Under the pieces are notes generated by a model, which did not search any database, was not told the DNA's origin, and saw only the letters and a list, made by a program, of their open reading frames with translations. Positions 11,731 to 22,476 of a stretch of 64,000 nt of DNA are shown here, piece after piece. The DNA lies in NCBI GenBank assembly GCA_002749535.1, contig MZZL01000138.1, positions 1 through 64,000 of the forward strand, written 5' to 3'. A program made the position numbers and the translations under genes. Each line of letters opens with the position of its first letter. The first letter of the stretch is position 1. Source of the DNA: Apophysomyces variabilis. Taxonomy: Eukaryota; Mucoromycota; Mucoromycetes; Mucorales; Mucoraceae.

Positions 11731-12976
11731 ATGTTCGAATTTATGCTGACCCATTTTGATGTCCTCACTGATTACGAAGCATACTCTCCAAGACAACGTC
11801 GATGGTTTTGGACCCTTCTTTTCGTTGTCGCTGTTGTAAGCCATCTATTCGATTTTAAAAGCATTGGACTTGAAATAGAGTCCCTCAAAAGTAAGCATGC
11901 TTCTTGTTGATAAATATAAGCAGCTGTATGGATCGGTATTCCTGTTACATGTTGCACGACCCTACGATCCACATGCACCGGCAAATCACAGAGATTTTGC
12001 CCTGCTGCCTGGTGTTGTATGGGATATAACATGGTATCAATGCGGTTTGGTGCTATTGTATTGCCTTGGCTTGTGTTTTCTGCCGCCAAAATGCATTCGC
12101 TGGGTATAAAGACAAAAGATGAGAATCAAGCGTAATTAGACCTTTTAAGGCAAGAGTTACTCACGCACACAGACATTTTCTTTTTTATTTTGGGCTTTTG
12201 GCTGGTTAGTATCTCCTACCCTTGATCGCATTCATTCTATTTCAACTTGGACGATGGGCTTGGCTGTTGATGGATCGCCCTGGCTATATTAAGCATCAGC
12301 TGCATCGATCCTGGGAGAAAACTGTCATGAGTCAGCCCTCCGTCATTCATCAACTTCAAGAACGTTGGCAATGCAAGGATATAGAAGGACCCGTATCTTG
12401 CTATCCAGAACTGATGCAGACATTCGGAAACACCGTCTATATGTGGGGCATTATGCTCTGGGTATTGAAGTTTATCCAGGTAAAGCCATAAACCTTCCAT
12501 CAATGAAGAGGACTTTTAAAAAATAGCAAACACTACTTTTTTCTAAAAAAAAAAAAAAAAAAAAANNNNNNNNNNNNNNNNNNNNNNNNNNNNNNNNNNN
12601 NNNNNNNNNNNNNNNNNNNNNNNNNNNNNNNNNNNNNNNNNNNNNNNNNNNNNNNNNNNNNNNNNNNNNNNNNNNNNNNNNNNNNNNNNNNNNNNNNNNN
12701 NNNNNNNNNNNNNNNNNNNNNNNNNNNNNNNNNNNNNNNNNNNNNNNNNNNNNNNNNNNNNNNNNNNNNNNNNNNNNNNNNNNNNNNNNNNNNNNNNNNN
12801 NNNNNNNNNNNNNNCTTTTTTCTAAAAAAAAAAAAAAAAAGTTTGTAGGTCTTCTGGCCTGTTATTCACTCATTTCCGGTATCGACCATGCTGAAGACGA
12901 AGTATCCGAGCTGACTTGCATTGAAAAAACCATATTGCTGGATGAGAACAGGCCCACTGCTGCACAAGCAGGTTAA
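11731..12976 (+). CDS. tetraspanin-like four-helix membrane protein
   Basis: Four exons (11731-11835, 11921-12103, 12210-12479, 12842-12976) join to about 230 residues. Hydrophobic helices lie near residues 20-45, 75-95 and 100-120, and after the joint of exons 3 and 4 (VLKFIQ then FVGLLACYSLISG). Between helices 3 and 4 is a polar loop of about 70 residues with Trp and Cys (RWQCKD, VSCYPE). That is the topology of tetraspanins, but the diagnostic CCG is absent, so the family call is tentative. Exon 4 needs the acceptor at 12840-12841, which puts the run of N entirely inside intron 3. The first intron is the least certain: a second GTAAGC donor at 11891 gives the wrong phase. The start could also be 11743. 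It converges with TUP1. Confidence 0.5.
12566..12814. other. assembly gap (249 N) inside an intron
   Basis: The N run lies in intron 3 of the tetraspanin-like gene. The sequence just left of it (12536-12565: CTTTTTTCT then 21 A) recurs just right of it (12815-12840: CTTTTTTCT then 17 A). The two contig ends therefore appear to overlap at a homopolymer. Confidence 0.9.
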
Positions 12977-13045
12977 AAAGTGTAGATTCCATCATAAGCT
13001 GACGTATTTTCTTTATGAAAATCATAAAGAGTAAACATATTCCGG

Positions 13046-13220
13046 TCACAATTTTGGAAAAGAAAAAAAAAAGAAAAAGACAAGCAGGGGAGACAAGCAA
13101 AAAGAAAAAGAAAGAGAGAGAGAGAGAGTGAAGAACAGAAAAAAAGCAGCAAAAAAGAAAACAACGTAATGCGTTATGATATATAGGAAAGTAAGAAGAA
13201 GAAAAGGAAACAAAAAAGAT
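13046..13220. repeat. purine-rich low-complexity tract
   Basis: GA-dinucleotide repeat and A/G-rich sequence in the 3' region between two convergent genes. The hydrophobic frames on the minus strand here are translations of the low-complexity DNA. Confidence 0.8.
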
Positions 13221-13238
13221 ATTTTTTTCTGTACAGAG

Positions 13239-15688
13239 CTATGGGATCGGATCGTAGCTCCAAATTCGCGCACGGTTGTCTCCCGAGCCAGTGGCAAAGA
13301 GCGGTCTGCCTGATGGACTGATTGCAACGGAAATAACTACGTTTGACCAAGAAACAATGAATAAACTGACCATTTTTTCATCTCCCCAATCTTACCAGAG
13401 TTCTTGTGTCCTTGAAGCATAAATTGGGTGAGACCTGTTCTTGGATCCCAGAACTGAACGCTGCGATCTTTGGATCCTGAGACGACCCAGTTGCCATCTG
13501 GAGTACAAGCTACAGACAGGACGAAATCCTTATGTCCCGTAAACGTCATTTTACATGGTCCTCTCGATCGATCCCTGTCCATAGAAAATCCACGGCTATC
13601 ATTCGTACCAAGCTGCCAAAGTTTCAATGTCTTATCCAAACTACCACTGACCAACGTCTTGCCGTCAGGCATGAAGGCAACGGAATATACGCTATCCTTG
13701 TGTCCTTCCAATCGCTCCATCAATGCACCCGATTGTGTATCCCATATGCGCACCATTTTGTCAAGACTACCAGCTGCAACAAGACGACCGTCAGGTGAAA
13801 TAGCAACGCTCGTTACTCCAGGGTCCTTTGGATCAAGCTCCTTGATACGAAGGACATGTAGACATTGACCATCCATACTCCATATCCGTGCAGTACGGTC
13901 ACCCGATCCTGAAACAATAATACGACCATCACGACTGAAATCAAGAGAATAGATATCTTGCTCATGACCAGTCAATACGCTACGAATACGCTTCTTTCCA
14001 ATATCCCAGATCTTTCACGACAATGGTCAATTCTCTACCTATCTGATAAAAAACTAATCACTCACCCTGATCTGTTTGTCTTCTGCACCCGTGGCGAGAT
14101 ACATTCCATCTGGGCTAAAGCATACTGAACGAATGTACAGATCGGTATCGGATTTCACGTTTTCATCTTGCAGAACACTAGCAAATCGAGCCAGTCAGAA
14201 CCAAAAAGAAAAAAAACACGTGAGTCTCACCAGATCCTTTGTGCCGTTGCAACATCGTAGATGTATGTGGCCCTATTACATCCAGCAGCCATATACCGAC
14301 CATCTGCACTAAACTTAACACAGCATACTACGCTAGCATGGTCCAATGTGTGCAGCAAATCCACCTTCAACTGGCGCTTCGCTGCTTTCGGGTTATACCT
14401 GTTTAAACCCGTCAATTCTTCGTCTGGTCCTTGATACGACTAAGAAAAGCAAACTTACAATGCAAACCAATCATGTCCTTCAATCTTCATATTAGCCGGT
14501 ACACTTTCAGGATCCACATCAGCCAGCCCTCCTGGAGCATTTGAGACAACTTGACCCTTGGATGGAGGTCGACCTGGTACCATCTGACCAGGCGATGGAC
14601 CAGAAGAAGAAGAAGGCGGTACAGACTTTCGCTTAGCACTTGCTGAGAGCGGTTCAACGGCGAGAGAGGCGGTTTGTGTGGTAGGTGTTTCTGGTCCTGA
14701 CACGCGTGAGGAATAGCCGTAACCTTTCATTTTTTTTCAGAAACATGAAGAAGACTCGTTTTTCCTATTACCCTACATAGAACCCCATCTCTTCTTTTCT
14801 TTTTTTTTTCCCTTTATTAACTGACTTACCATTACCGCGTTCATTCAGGCTCGGCGGATAGGAACCGGGTCCTTGGGGAATTGGAACCCCTCCTACGGCA
14901 GGTTGGCCATAGATACCTAGGGTTGCATAGGTGAGATTTTAGGATAGAGTTTCAGGTGAGTGCACGGACTGAAAAAAGAAAGCGCTTACCCTGCTGGTTT
15001 TGCGGCGGGACGGAGCCATTCATATATGCTGCGGATGTGGGGGGTGGAGGTGCTTGTGACGAAGGGAAGCCTGGATGACCTTGAGGGGGCTGTTCGCTCA
15101 TCTGGGGAGGGGCGACAAGACCTGGGTTTTGATTGTTACCGTGTGCGTTCATGATACCACCAAAATAGTTTGAACCCGGACCAATATTAGGTGGCGGCGG
15201 TTGATGCTGCGGAGGATGCATCCCACTTGATATCGGGCCAGAAGACGGCATACCTGGATGACCACCACGCGCTTGTGTTGCTTGTTCTAGTTGTTGGCGA
15301 AGTCGTGCGATTTCATCCTCATATCTGGAAGCAAGTTATATGCATGCATGCTTCACCTCATACATCAAAATAGAAAAGAAAAGAAAAATAAGGAAACTTA
15401 CTGCTTCTTCAAAGTTTGCTGAGAGCGTTCCAGTTCAATGAGACTCTGTTGAAAATTATTCATTTCCTGAATTTGCTGATTCACTGTGAGAAGGTTCTAA
15501 TGTTGAGTGGCGCGTGTTGCAAGCGTGTCATCTTTATTTTTACTTTTATGTTCAAAGTCATCTCTTTGTCCTTTGCACATGTAAACTTCTTGTGTCAATT
15601 GATCGAATTCTGCTCTGATGGCATCCAGCATCTCGGCGATGCGGTTCTGAGGCGCAGGAACCATAGGGCGATGGTTGTAGACAGACAT
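13239..15688 (-). CDS. TUP1: general transcriptional corepressor Tup1 (WD40)
   Basis: Nine exons (15688-15544, 15483-15402, 15324-14990, 14916-14830, 14723-14459, 14398-14231, 14177-14066, 14011-13396, 13336-13239) join without a phase error to 635 residues. Residues 1-95 form the helical N-terminal domain (start [11 protein letters not shown], then [14 protein letters not shown] and a Gln-rich coiled coil) that tetramerises and binds the Ssn6/Cyc8 partner. A Pro/Gly/Gln-rich linker of about 200 residues follows. From about 290 comes the seven-bladed WD40 propeller, opening HDWFALYNP and [12 protein letters not shown], with repeats such as [48 protein letters not shown] and [12 protein letters not shown]. 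It ends with [13 protein letters not shown]. Tup1-Ssn6 is recruited by sequence-specific repressors to silence many promoters. Length and architecture are normal. Confidence 0.96.
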
Positions 15689-15984
15689 GGACCACTAGCT
15701 TAATTGAGGTCAATTCTGGATTAGAAGGAGGGATCAATGACGTTCTGCGTATAGAATGGCGTTGGATTGTTTGTTATTACTTTGTATGTATTCGTTTGGG
15801 AATTGACAAAGTAGGGTTATTTTTTTTTTTCGAGGTTTGAGAAGACTGCCAAAAGCGGGGGCCTGCTATGGGATTTTTGGAAAGATTCCGCCTAACACTG
15901 TTTGAAATCTTCTGAGAGTCAAATTTTGCAGAATCATCCAATCAAATCAAGAAGATTCCGGCCAAAGATTTTTGGTTCTCAAGC
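15689..15984. promoter_or_regulatory. upstream region of TUP1
   Basis: About 300 bp before the TUP1 start, with a poly-T tract at 15821-15830. No specific site can be named. Confidence 0.3.
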
Positions 15985-16194
15985 ATGTACTCGGTCAGGG
16001 GCAAGCGCAACTACATCACCAAACTATGGAAGTTCATCCTATTAATTATAAAATATTTAATAGCCAATTTGGTGAAACATGACAAAATCTCTGAGGAAAA
16101 CTATTTTTATTGCGAAGGTGCTTGTCATCCAAATGGAAAACAAAAGCGAACGGTAAGAAAGATATGGAAACGCACCGTGTGGAACGAGGGATGA
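15985..16194 (+). pseudogene. C-terminal remnant of a TnpB/Fanzor-type nuclease
   Basis: The frame ends with YFYCEGACHPNGKQKR, then a basic stretch and KRTVWNEG just before TGA. A Cys cluster followed by basic residues and a Trp-Asn-Arg-Asp-like motif is the layout at the end of OrfB/TnpB-like (Fanzor) proteins, where Trp-Asn-Arg-Asp-x-x-x-Ala-Ala closes the RuvC site. Here the motif has decayed to WNEG and is followed by a stop. Only the end of the gene is visible. The assignment rests on this short pattern. Confidence 0.35.
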
Positions 16195-17695
16195 TCATTT
16201 TGCTCTCTTCGTAAAAAAAATGTTATGGATGTTCTTGACAGGAACAACATGTATAGCTTTAAATGGTGATTGACAGTGTTTCAATCCACTTGTATGAGAG
16301 TTTAACAGAGGAAATCAAGGCAAGGAGTCACTTATTTTACCTGGCATTCTACCCATTAGTGATGAGCATTGCAGAATATCAAAATACGCTATGGTAAGTT
16401 AAACGAATACGTTATTTGGCACGGCTTAGTTGTCAATTATTTGTTGCCTAAGTCTGAAATAACGTGTATGATGCATTCGATCGATAACCTGCCACGCTGT
16501 TTAGCGGGGTTTGTATTGACATTGATAATTTGTTAAGCCAGACGCTTAGCTTGACAACATCTTGTGTCCAAGTATGATGCGTCTATACAAAGGGTGCTTC
16601 AAAATCACCAGCTTAGAAGACTTAATAATATTGTGTTTCTACAAACACAAACAAGTCTATATTAGCGTTTTGATGTTCTTATGTATATTTAGGGATTGAT
16701 TGAACGGCATAATGGGAAAATATTCTGAATACGCCATAAATCATTCAATCGAACATATGACGGTTTTGGACTGGCGTCAGAAGTCAACAGAGACAACATA
16801 TATCGCGATAACATTTTATTACAGTTCTTTACCGTTTTCTTTTATCGTTATGCCTCAAGCCCTTTTTCAGTGTTGTTGCAAACATTCACAGTCCTGGCTT
16901 CGCATTCCAATGAATGGGTCTGGTAATATATCGTCTGCCTTTATAAGATTAGAAAATGCCTCCAGCAGGAAGCGAAACGATCAAAACAAGAAATAGGTGA
17001 GTCCTACAGAAAGAACAAGTTGCTCTTGATCAGTAGACGTCGCTCATCACTGTATGCAGATTCACATCCAGTTCGTTGCAAACACTGCAGGAACATTAGT
17101 CACCCAAATAAATGATACAAAACATGTCCGTGGAACGCGCACCATGAAAGAAACTGCTAAGCCAATACGGCCTTTAAGTCGCGATGTGTCGCTGATTATG
17201 TCCTTTTTTGTGTACCTTTGGAGTAAAAAGAAAACTGAATACTACAGAGCAGGCAGAGTAATCATTGGCTAAAAAAACGTAGAAGCCAACTTCAGCCAGA
17301 GGGACATTGAGTCCAAATATATTCAACAAAACATGTCCGTGTTACGGCGGAACTGACCACAAGCACTATGGGAAATACGGGTTCCATCTTGTCTCCATCA
17401 GTTCTTATTGAGCTATTTCTGGTTGCTGGTGTACTATTTTCTATTAAGTGAGAAATTGTACATTAGGAAGCACTTCCAACAATGAAACGAGCTACAAGCG
17501 GTTTGTGCAAGAAGCGGACTGCTATTGTGAAAACATCACTACGGAACACCGGTTGCAAATCCTACGTTCGTTTTTGAAATCCAACAAATTGTCTCTCACA
17601 TTATAGATATCACTCATCACGGTAATAAAAAGATACAAACAAGATGCGAAAAATGAACGCAAATCAAGCTGTACAAAGTTAGTTCCTACAAGTCC
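16195..17695. other. decayed repeat-rich stretch
   Basis: Several short plus-strand frames (for example 16700-16996 and 17054-17272) alternate with stops. A few peptide pieces look once-coding, such as a Cys/His-containing segment near 17340-17410 and YKRFVQEADCYCENI near 17490-17530. No intact gene can be built. They may belong to the Fanzor remnant that follows. Confidence 0.35.
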
Positions 17696-18130
17696 TTATG
17701 ACATTGAAGACAAGCATTATTATTTCATACAGCAGCGCAGCTTTTTCAGGCAATATGAAGGGGAAGCTGCAGCTCTTATTAAAGCGATTGTCAAGTTCTT
17801 AAAAGAAAGATATATCAAGGAAAGGTACAGTAGCCGAGCCTTTATATTCCATATGAATCTATTTTAACGGTCTTTTTCAGGGTCGTACCTATTTGGTTTC
17901 TGATTAATGAGTATTTCACTTCGCAAACGTGCTTGAAATGCGAGAGCAAAAATATGAAGAATACAAAAGACAAGCCCATGCCTATAAGCAGTCTATCAAA
18001 ATCCATGCTGTATTGGCCTGCACGAGTAAGTCCTGTACGGCAATGAAGTTTAATAGGGGTTGCACTTTATTTCCAAAAATTAAGGTCGCATCTAGCAAAT
18101 TCACTTGGCGCATTTTGGAAACTGGGCCTG
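17696..18130 (+). pseudogene. degenerate Fanzor (TnpB-like) C-terminus
   Basis: One frame reads EGEAAALIKAIVKFLKERY, then (across a probable intron 17825-17879) VVPIWFLINEYFTSQTCLKC. A second frame, one base shifted, continues KIHAVLACTSKSCTAMKFNRG at about 17998-18058. Together they give the C-terminal pattern of TnpB/Fanzor proteins: Asn-Glu-x-x-Thr-Ser before a first Cys-x-x-Cys, then a His-x-Val-Leu strand with a second Cys pair and an Asn-Arg-Asp-like end. The Cys pairs fit the zinc ribbon and the Glu fits the second RuvC acidic residue. The frameshift between them and loss of the final Asp show the copy is dead. Confidence 0.5.
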
Positions 18131-18350
18131 ACGCTAACAAATTACATTAATTGTCATGTTATAAGAGTTCGAATTGACAAATGTTTACATACCTGTCATA
18201 AAACTGACGACGCCATACCCATCTCCCCGCCAAGTGAATGCCAGACGGATATATAAATTTCAATTGGTGAGTAATAGAAGAAAAAAAATAACAATCATTC
18301 AGAGACACTTACTGAATACCGGGCGTAAACGCCCTATCCACTTGACTCGT
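18110..18350 (-). repeat. diverged copy of a repeat exon (second copy at 29,655-29,950)
   Basis: The DNA matches 29,655-29,950 in the same orientation over about 220 bp, including CATACCTGTCA, CGACGCCATA and TCCCCGCCAAG. Read on the minus strand, both encode a peptide containing WHSLGGE, ended by a GT splice donor. This copy has stops in the frame. It seems to be an exon of a dispersed gene family. Confidence 0.6.
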
Positions 18351-18522
18351 GGATCCTTTTCTGCCTTTTTGCTTGCTGCCTCTCAGATCGCCTTAAAGGA
18401 GCTCGGGACGATTCTGGTCTTTCTTCTTCTCGTCGGCTGATTCGTCTGCGAGACCTGGGTGGTTCAACCATAATCTCGGTTTGGCTGGCTCTTGTTCGAC
18501 GTCGTGCAGTTGGGGTTATCAT
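18334..18522 (-). other. short Arg-rich ORF, possible first exon
   Basis: A 62-codon frame starting MITPTARRRTRASQ is unusually rich in Arg, Ser and Glu and runs directly into the repeat exon at 18,110-18,350 on the same strand. It could be the N-terminus of the repeat-family gene, now broken. No known domain is visible. Confidence 0.25.
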
Positions 18523-21090
18523 GTTCTCTTAAATTTTTATAGAATACCTATTGTCTGCTAAAGTCTTTACAGTCTTCTACAGTCTTCTTCTTTCATATGA
18601 TTTGAAATTTCGTCTGCACACACTCGGTAAAAAACTATCTTGGTATGTCTTCGAATAGAGTACGTAAAAGTTGCAGCATCTTCGGGTGCATCCGAACAAA
18701 GTTTACATAGTTTATGTCATTTCCTTTTCATTGTACAACGGATTTGCATGGAATGTTACGTAAATATTACACGTGTAGATACAGTTTGTAACTCGGTCTA
18801 CTGTTCCCATCAATAATACCTCAATGTCTATCTTGATTTAAAATTATGTCATGCTTACAGAAAATGACGGGAAAAGAACGAAAATGACATGTGAAGGAAA
18901 ATAAACAAGTGGGTGACATGATTTCCATTAGCGGTTTTCTGCTAGATAACCGGAATAATAATTCAAATTCCTAACTGGATCATATTACTGCAGTAAAGGT
19001 GCAAGAATACACAAAGTACGCTTTATTGATCTTTTTGCAAGTAGGACATCTTGACAACTCGCAGTGCATCTCAAATTCTGATATTAAGAAGTCGATTTCC
19101 TTAGGGAATAGGTTGGTAAGAGCTTTAGATATGTTATTATTCTAACTTTCAGACTCTGGATGCGTCTTATAGAGATTTGTGGATTACTTTGTTTTTCGAG
19201 CTAAGTGAATGGCATCGAGTTTCAACCTAGCACTATCTAGTTTCTTGGGTTTATTCAGTGGTTGAAATAAGCGCAAAAATAATAATTGTGTCCGCCCGGG
19301 CTAGATCAACGTGATAAAAATTGAGGGGGGAATAAACGCCAAGTCTGTTGAGTCTATTTCCTCTAATACAAACCGTCCATTCAATCCACATTCCTAATAC
19401 ATATCGATATCTCCGCAAAGCGTATCCATCGCATCAGGGCCCCTGTCCGGCCTGCTGTCGCCCGCTTCTTCCCTGAAAAAAGGCTTTTTTGATACTCACG
19501 CCCTTCCCGATAATTTTCCATAGGAGAACTTGAGCCAAGCATCTCAAGAAGTGAAGCGTTGTGTTGTTTGAGCCTACTAATCTCAGCCTTAGCAGCAGCG
19601 AGTTCTGCTTTTGTCTGTTTAACTGTGGGCATGGGGAGAGCTCAAGGATGTGGATGCACTTTTAAAATGAGGTAAAGCGGTAGCTAAGTAGAAAAAGGAC
19701 GGCATTGAAGTTTTTTTTATTATTTGTTGCATTTAATTCCACTGCACTGCGACTTCGATTTTCGTAGTTTGCGGCGAACATGCTGAAAATCTTTCTTTTC
19801 ACCTCCCGGAATGGAGATGCTCAACCGTCAGCGTTTAGACGCCCAAAAACTTCAACAGCACGACAATGACCGGAAGACATTGTTATCCACTCGCAAGTCA
19901 TCTGTATAAAAATAAGTATTCCTTGTTATTCATTATCTGTGGCTTCAAGTCGCGAACTCAGGATATGCTTTAATGTCTCCCCCTGCTTTGATGACATGGT
20001 TACGCCTTTATTAATAGGAATGGCAGGTTTTGGGGAGCTGTAACTAAAACGTTTTTGACTTGCATAAATGTGCATTGCCGTTTCCACCCCGAAGAATGTT
20101 ATTCTCTTTGTTATCACCCTCACCAATAAAAACAGACAGATTAGTCCCTGCAACATGTGACAGATCCAATTGAACTATTGCTTGCTATGCAATAGTCAAT
20201 CAACGGAAATCAAACGGATGGGAATGAATTCAATGACATCCCACCTCCCATACTGAGGTTGATGTTCCTTTGCGCTACACTTTTCTTGAGATGATTTTAA
20301 CAACTCTTAGGTTGATCTGCTTTGTATCATTGTAAGAATTTTTCGTCCAACTTACGCATAAGATTAACTGTAACGTTAAAATGGAGCAGATCTTGAGTGA
20401 GTACGTTGCCTTCCGTTGACATTCAGAATCTTTTACAAATTCTGGAATGGACGGTGATTATGCCGAAATTTAGCAATAGCAAATAACTCCCCCGCCCTTT
20501 CTTTACAGTCATTATACAGACATGTTCTCTTTTTCCATCCAGCAAAAGCAGATAAGTCTGAATATCCAGATATTGATTCAGCTTCATAAATTATGATGCC
20601 CATATCCACACGGCCTGGCCGGAAAATGAGCAGCAATGTCCGTAACAGCTGATAGTGCGTCTCCGTACACTGCTAACAAAGTTGTTTGGCCGCTTTTCTC
20701 GGACAGTTGACAGTTTCACTGCGTGAGACCATATGCTGTGTTTTGGACCCTACAATAGCAGTAACCAGATCGATCAAATAAACAAACTTTATCGCTTGCC
20801 AAGGTAGCTAATTTCGCAGTGAACTGCACCGCTACAACATTCTGAACGACGACTATGACGGAGGCGCACACGGTGACGACTGATAAATCAAGGCAAAGCA
20901 TACTGATCACACTCTCGACACAAAACACACGTCTCATTGATAGACATCTAACATCAGTATCCGTTTCCCCCTCCACGTAACGAAAATCATCGCTTTGCTT
21001 TCTTCCTCAAACACGATAAATTTTTTTTATGTAAGTCTGTACGCCCTATTTTCTGTATGCTCTCGCATCCTGTAACTGCATTACAACACC
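18523..21090. other. intergenic stretch with small ORFs
   Basis: Apart from the coiled-coil frame at 19381-19632, nothing is supported. The minus-strand frames at 19926-20156, 20433-20636 and 20716-20976 lack recognisable motifs and have no splice partners I can find. Confidence 0.4.
19381..19632 (-). CDS. small putative coiled-coil protein, unknown
   Basis: An 83-codon open frame starts at an ATG with MPTVKQTKAELAAAKAEI, a clean amphipathic heptad helix to about residue 35. A Gly/Arg/Lys-rich part follows. Composition is protein-like and unlike the AT-rich surroundings, but no family is recognised. It could be a small gene, the first exon of a longer one, or an accessory ORF of a transposon. 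Confidence 0.3.
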   Translation of the reverse strand: MPTVKQTKAELAAAKAEISRLKQHNASLLEMLGSSSPMENYREGREYQKSLFSGKKRATAGRTGALMRWIRFAEISICIRNVD

Positions 21091-21823
21091 CTAACGTCTG
21101 TCAGCACCTGGGCTCTGGCTTCTCTCTCTACGACCGGCACGACGATCATGTTTCTCATGGCTGGCACCTTTGACGAACGCGAAATCCACAGAAATGGTTT
21201 GATCTAAAAATGTCGAATTGTTGGCATCGTCAATAGCTGCCTGTGCTTCTTTGCGAGTTTCGTATTCAACGAGAGCATAACCCTACAAAGGTGTTTAAGA
21301 TCTATCTGTTTTGTTTCGGCTGCTTTTTGATCCTTTATTTTTCCTGCCATTACCTTGACATAACCGGTTCGTCTATCCAAGTTAAGATGCAAGTTTTTAA
21401 CGGTGCCATATTCGGAAAATCGTTCTGTTAATGATTCTTCATCCGCTTCTTCGTGAACATTACGGACGATCACGATCCACCCCTCAATAGCTAGACAACA
21501 TTAGCCAAATGGCGATAACTAGTTCTACATATACATACAACGCTGTGGCTCGAACGCTTCGTCTTCATCCATGCGATCGTTCCGGTCACCATGTCGAGCA
21601 TCTATATCCAAGCGTTCCGTTAGAATATAGCATATTGTTGTGTCAAAAGTCTCACCTTGATCTTTCGCAAATCCTCTTCCCTTAATTTTAATGGGGCCCT
21701 CTACTCGACATATGCAGGAGATTGAGTCTGACTGGTTCAGAATGTTTATTCAATATTACCGTTGTCGATAGTCATTCTGTCCGGCGAACGGTCGCGTCTA
21801 GATCGGGAATCCTGGTCGCTCAT
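21091..21823 (-). CDS. RBM8A: exon junction complex protein Y14 / RBM8A
   Basis: Five exons (21823-21760, 21703-21656, 21601-21539, 21490-21354, 21282-21091) join to 167 residues. The N-terminal third is charged ([16 protein letters not shown]), followed by the [11 protein letters not shown] segment typical of Y14. The single RRM begins [20 protein letters not shown] (RNP2 near WIVIV). It has [20 protein letters not shown] (RNP1 KGYALVEY) and [11 protein letters not shown], then VDFAFVKG and an Arg/Ser tail. Y14 pairs with Mago in the exon junction complex placed upstream of splice junctions, acting in mRNA localisation and decay. Its presence fits the intron-dense genome. Confidence 0.95.
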
Positions 21824-22059
21824 TATGGTTTTATAGGGAAAGAGATGGCAGAACGCGAAAGTCTAAAAAAAATGACGTCAAAAGCAATGAGCGGTGATTC
21901 AAAAAAACGGACAACCAACTTCATCTCCAGGAAAGCGCTGTTAAACACTGCAAATCCATAGAAAAGAATGGGGGTCATAGTTCTTATATGTAACAAGTTA
22001 TGAGATAATATTCTCTAACTGAATACTATCTATGTGTTTGCCAATTTAATGAAGGAATC

Positions 22060-22436
22060 TTGTCGTCAATTGGCATAATCTCTCATTTGCAAGAAGACGT
22101 TCAAGATGCTGGATGCAGCTGTAGAGTCTCGATTCCAAAACATGGCCTTAAGTGATCTGTTAGAGCATGTCAGTACGACATGAAATTTTCGAGCTTTACT
22201 GGCCTCGCGCATATTTTCCTTCCTTTTCATTTTGTAAGTTTCGCTTCTAACAGACTGGGCATATATGTGAGACGTAAGATATTCGTTAACAAGAAACGCA
22301 AACGGAAGAGCCTATCAAAAACGAGGTTAGTCACTCATGGGGTATTATAGAATCGCTTATACCTTTCGTTGTCTGGTTTCTTGTTGCATTTCCTTCAGAA
22401 TAGCTTTAGTAGGCGCAGCTTTGCGTTTTTTCATAC
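22060..22436 (-). pseudogene. degenerate Fanzor (TnpB-like) C-terminus
   Basis: Read on the minus strand: MKKRKAAPTKAILKEMQQE, an intron of about 80 nt, then LPFAFLVNEYLTSH. After a decayed region come FHVVLTCSNRSLKAMFWNRD and AASSILNVFLQMRD before the stop. Asn-Glu-x-x-Thr-Ser and Trp-Asn-Arg-Asp-x-x-Ala-Ala are the last two RuvC-site motifs of TnpB/Fanzor nucleases, and both are intact. The zinc-ribbon Cys positions are mostly lost. No N-terminal part lies upstream because the 1.1-kb inverted repeat starts at 22477, so this is a truncated copy, in opposite orientation to the remnant near 18 kb. Confidence 0.55.
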
Positions 22437-22476
22437 TTCCGGAAAATGCTCCGTTTTCTTAGGCAATAATTATGGG

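Noticed and set aside
11836..11920. Coding continuation of tetraspanin-like exon 1 (SHLFDFKSIGLEIESLK)
   Set aside because: The frame is open but the GTAAGC donor at 11891 gives a phase that cannot join exon 2. The donor at 11836 fits.
13046..13327. Hydrophobic minus-strand ORFs
   Set aside because: They are translations of a purine-rich low-complexity tract and of the last TUP1 exon in other frames.
14952..15373. Plus-strand ORFs opposite TUP1
   Set aside because: They are shadows of the Pro/Gln-rich TUP1 linker.
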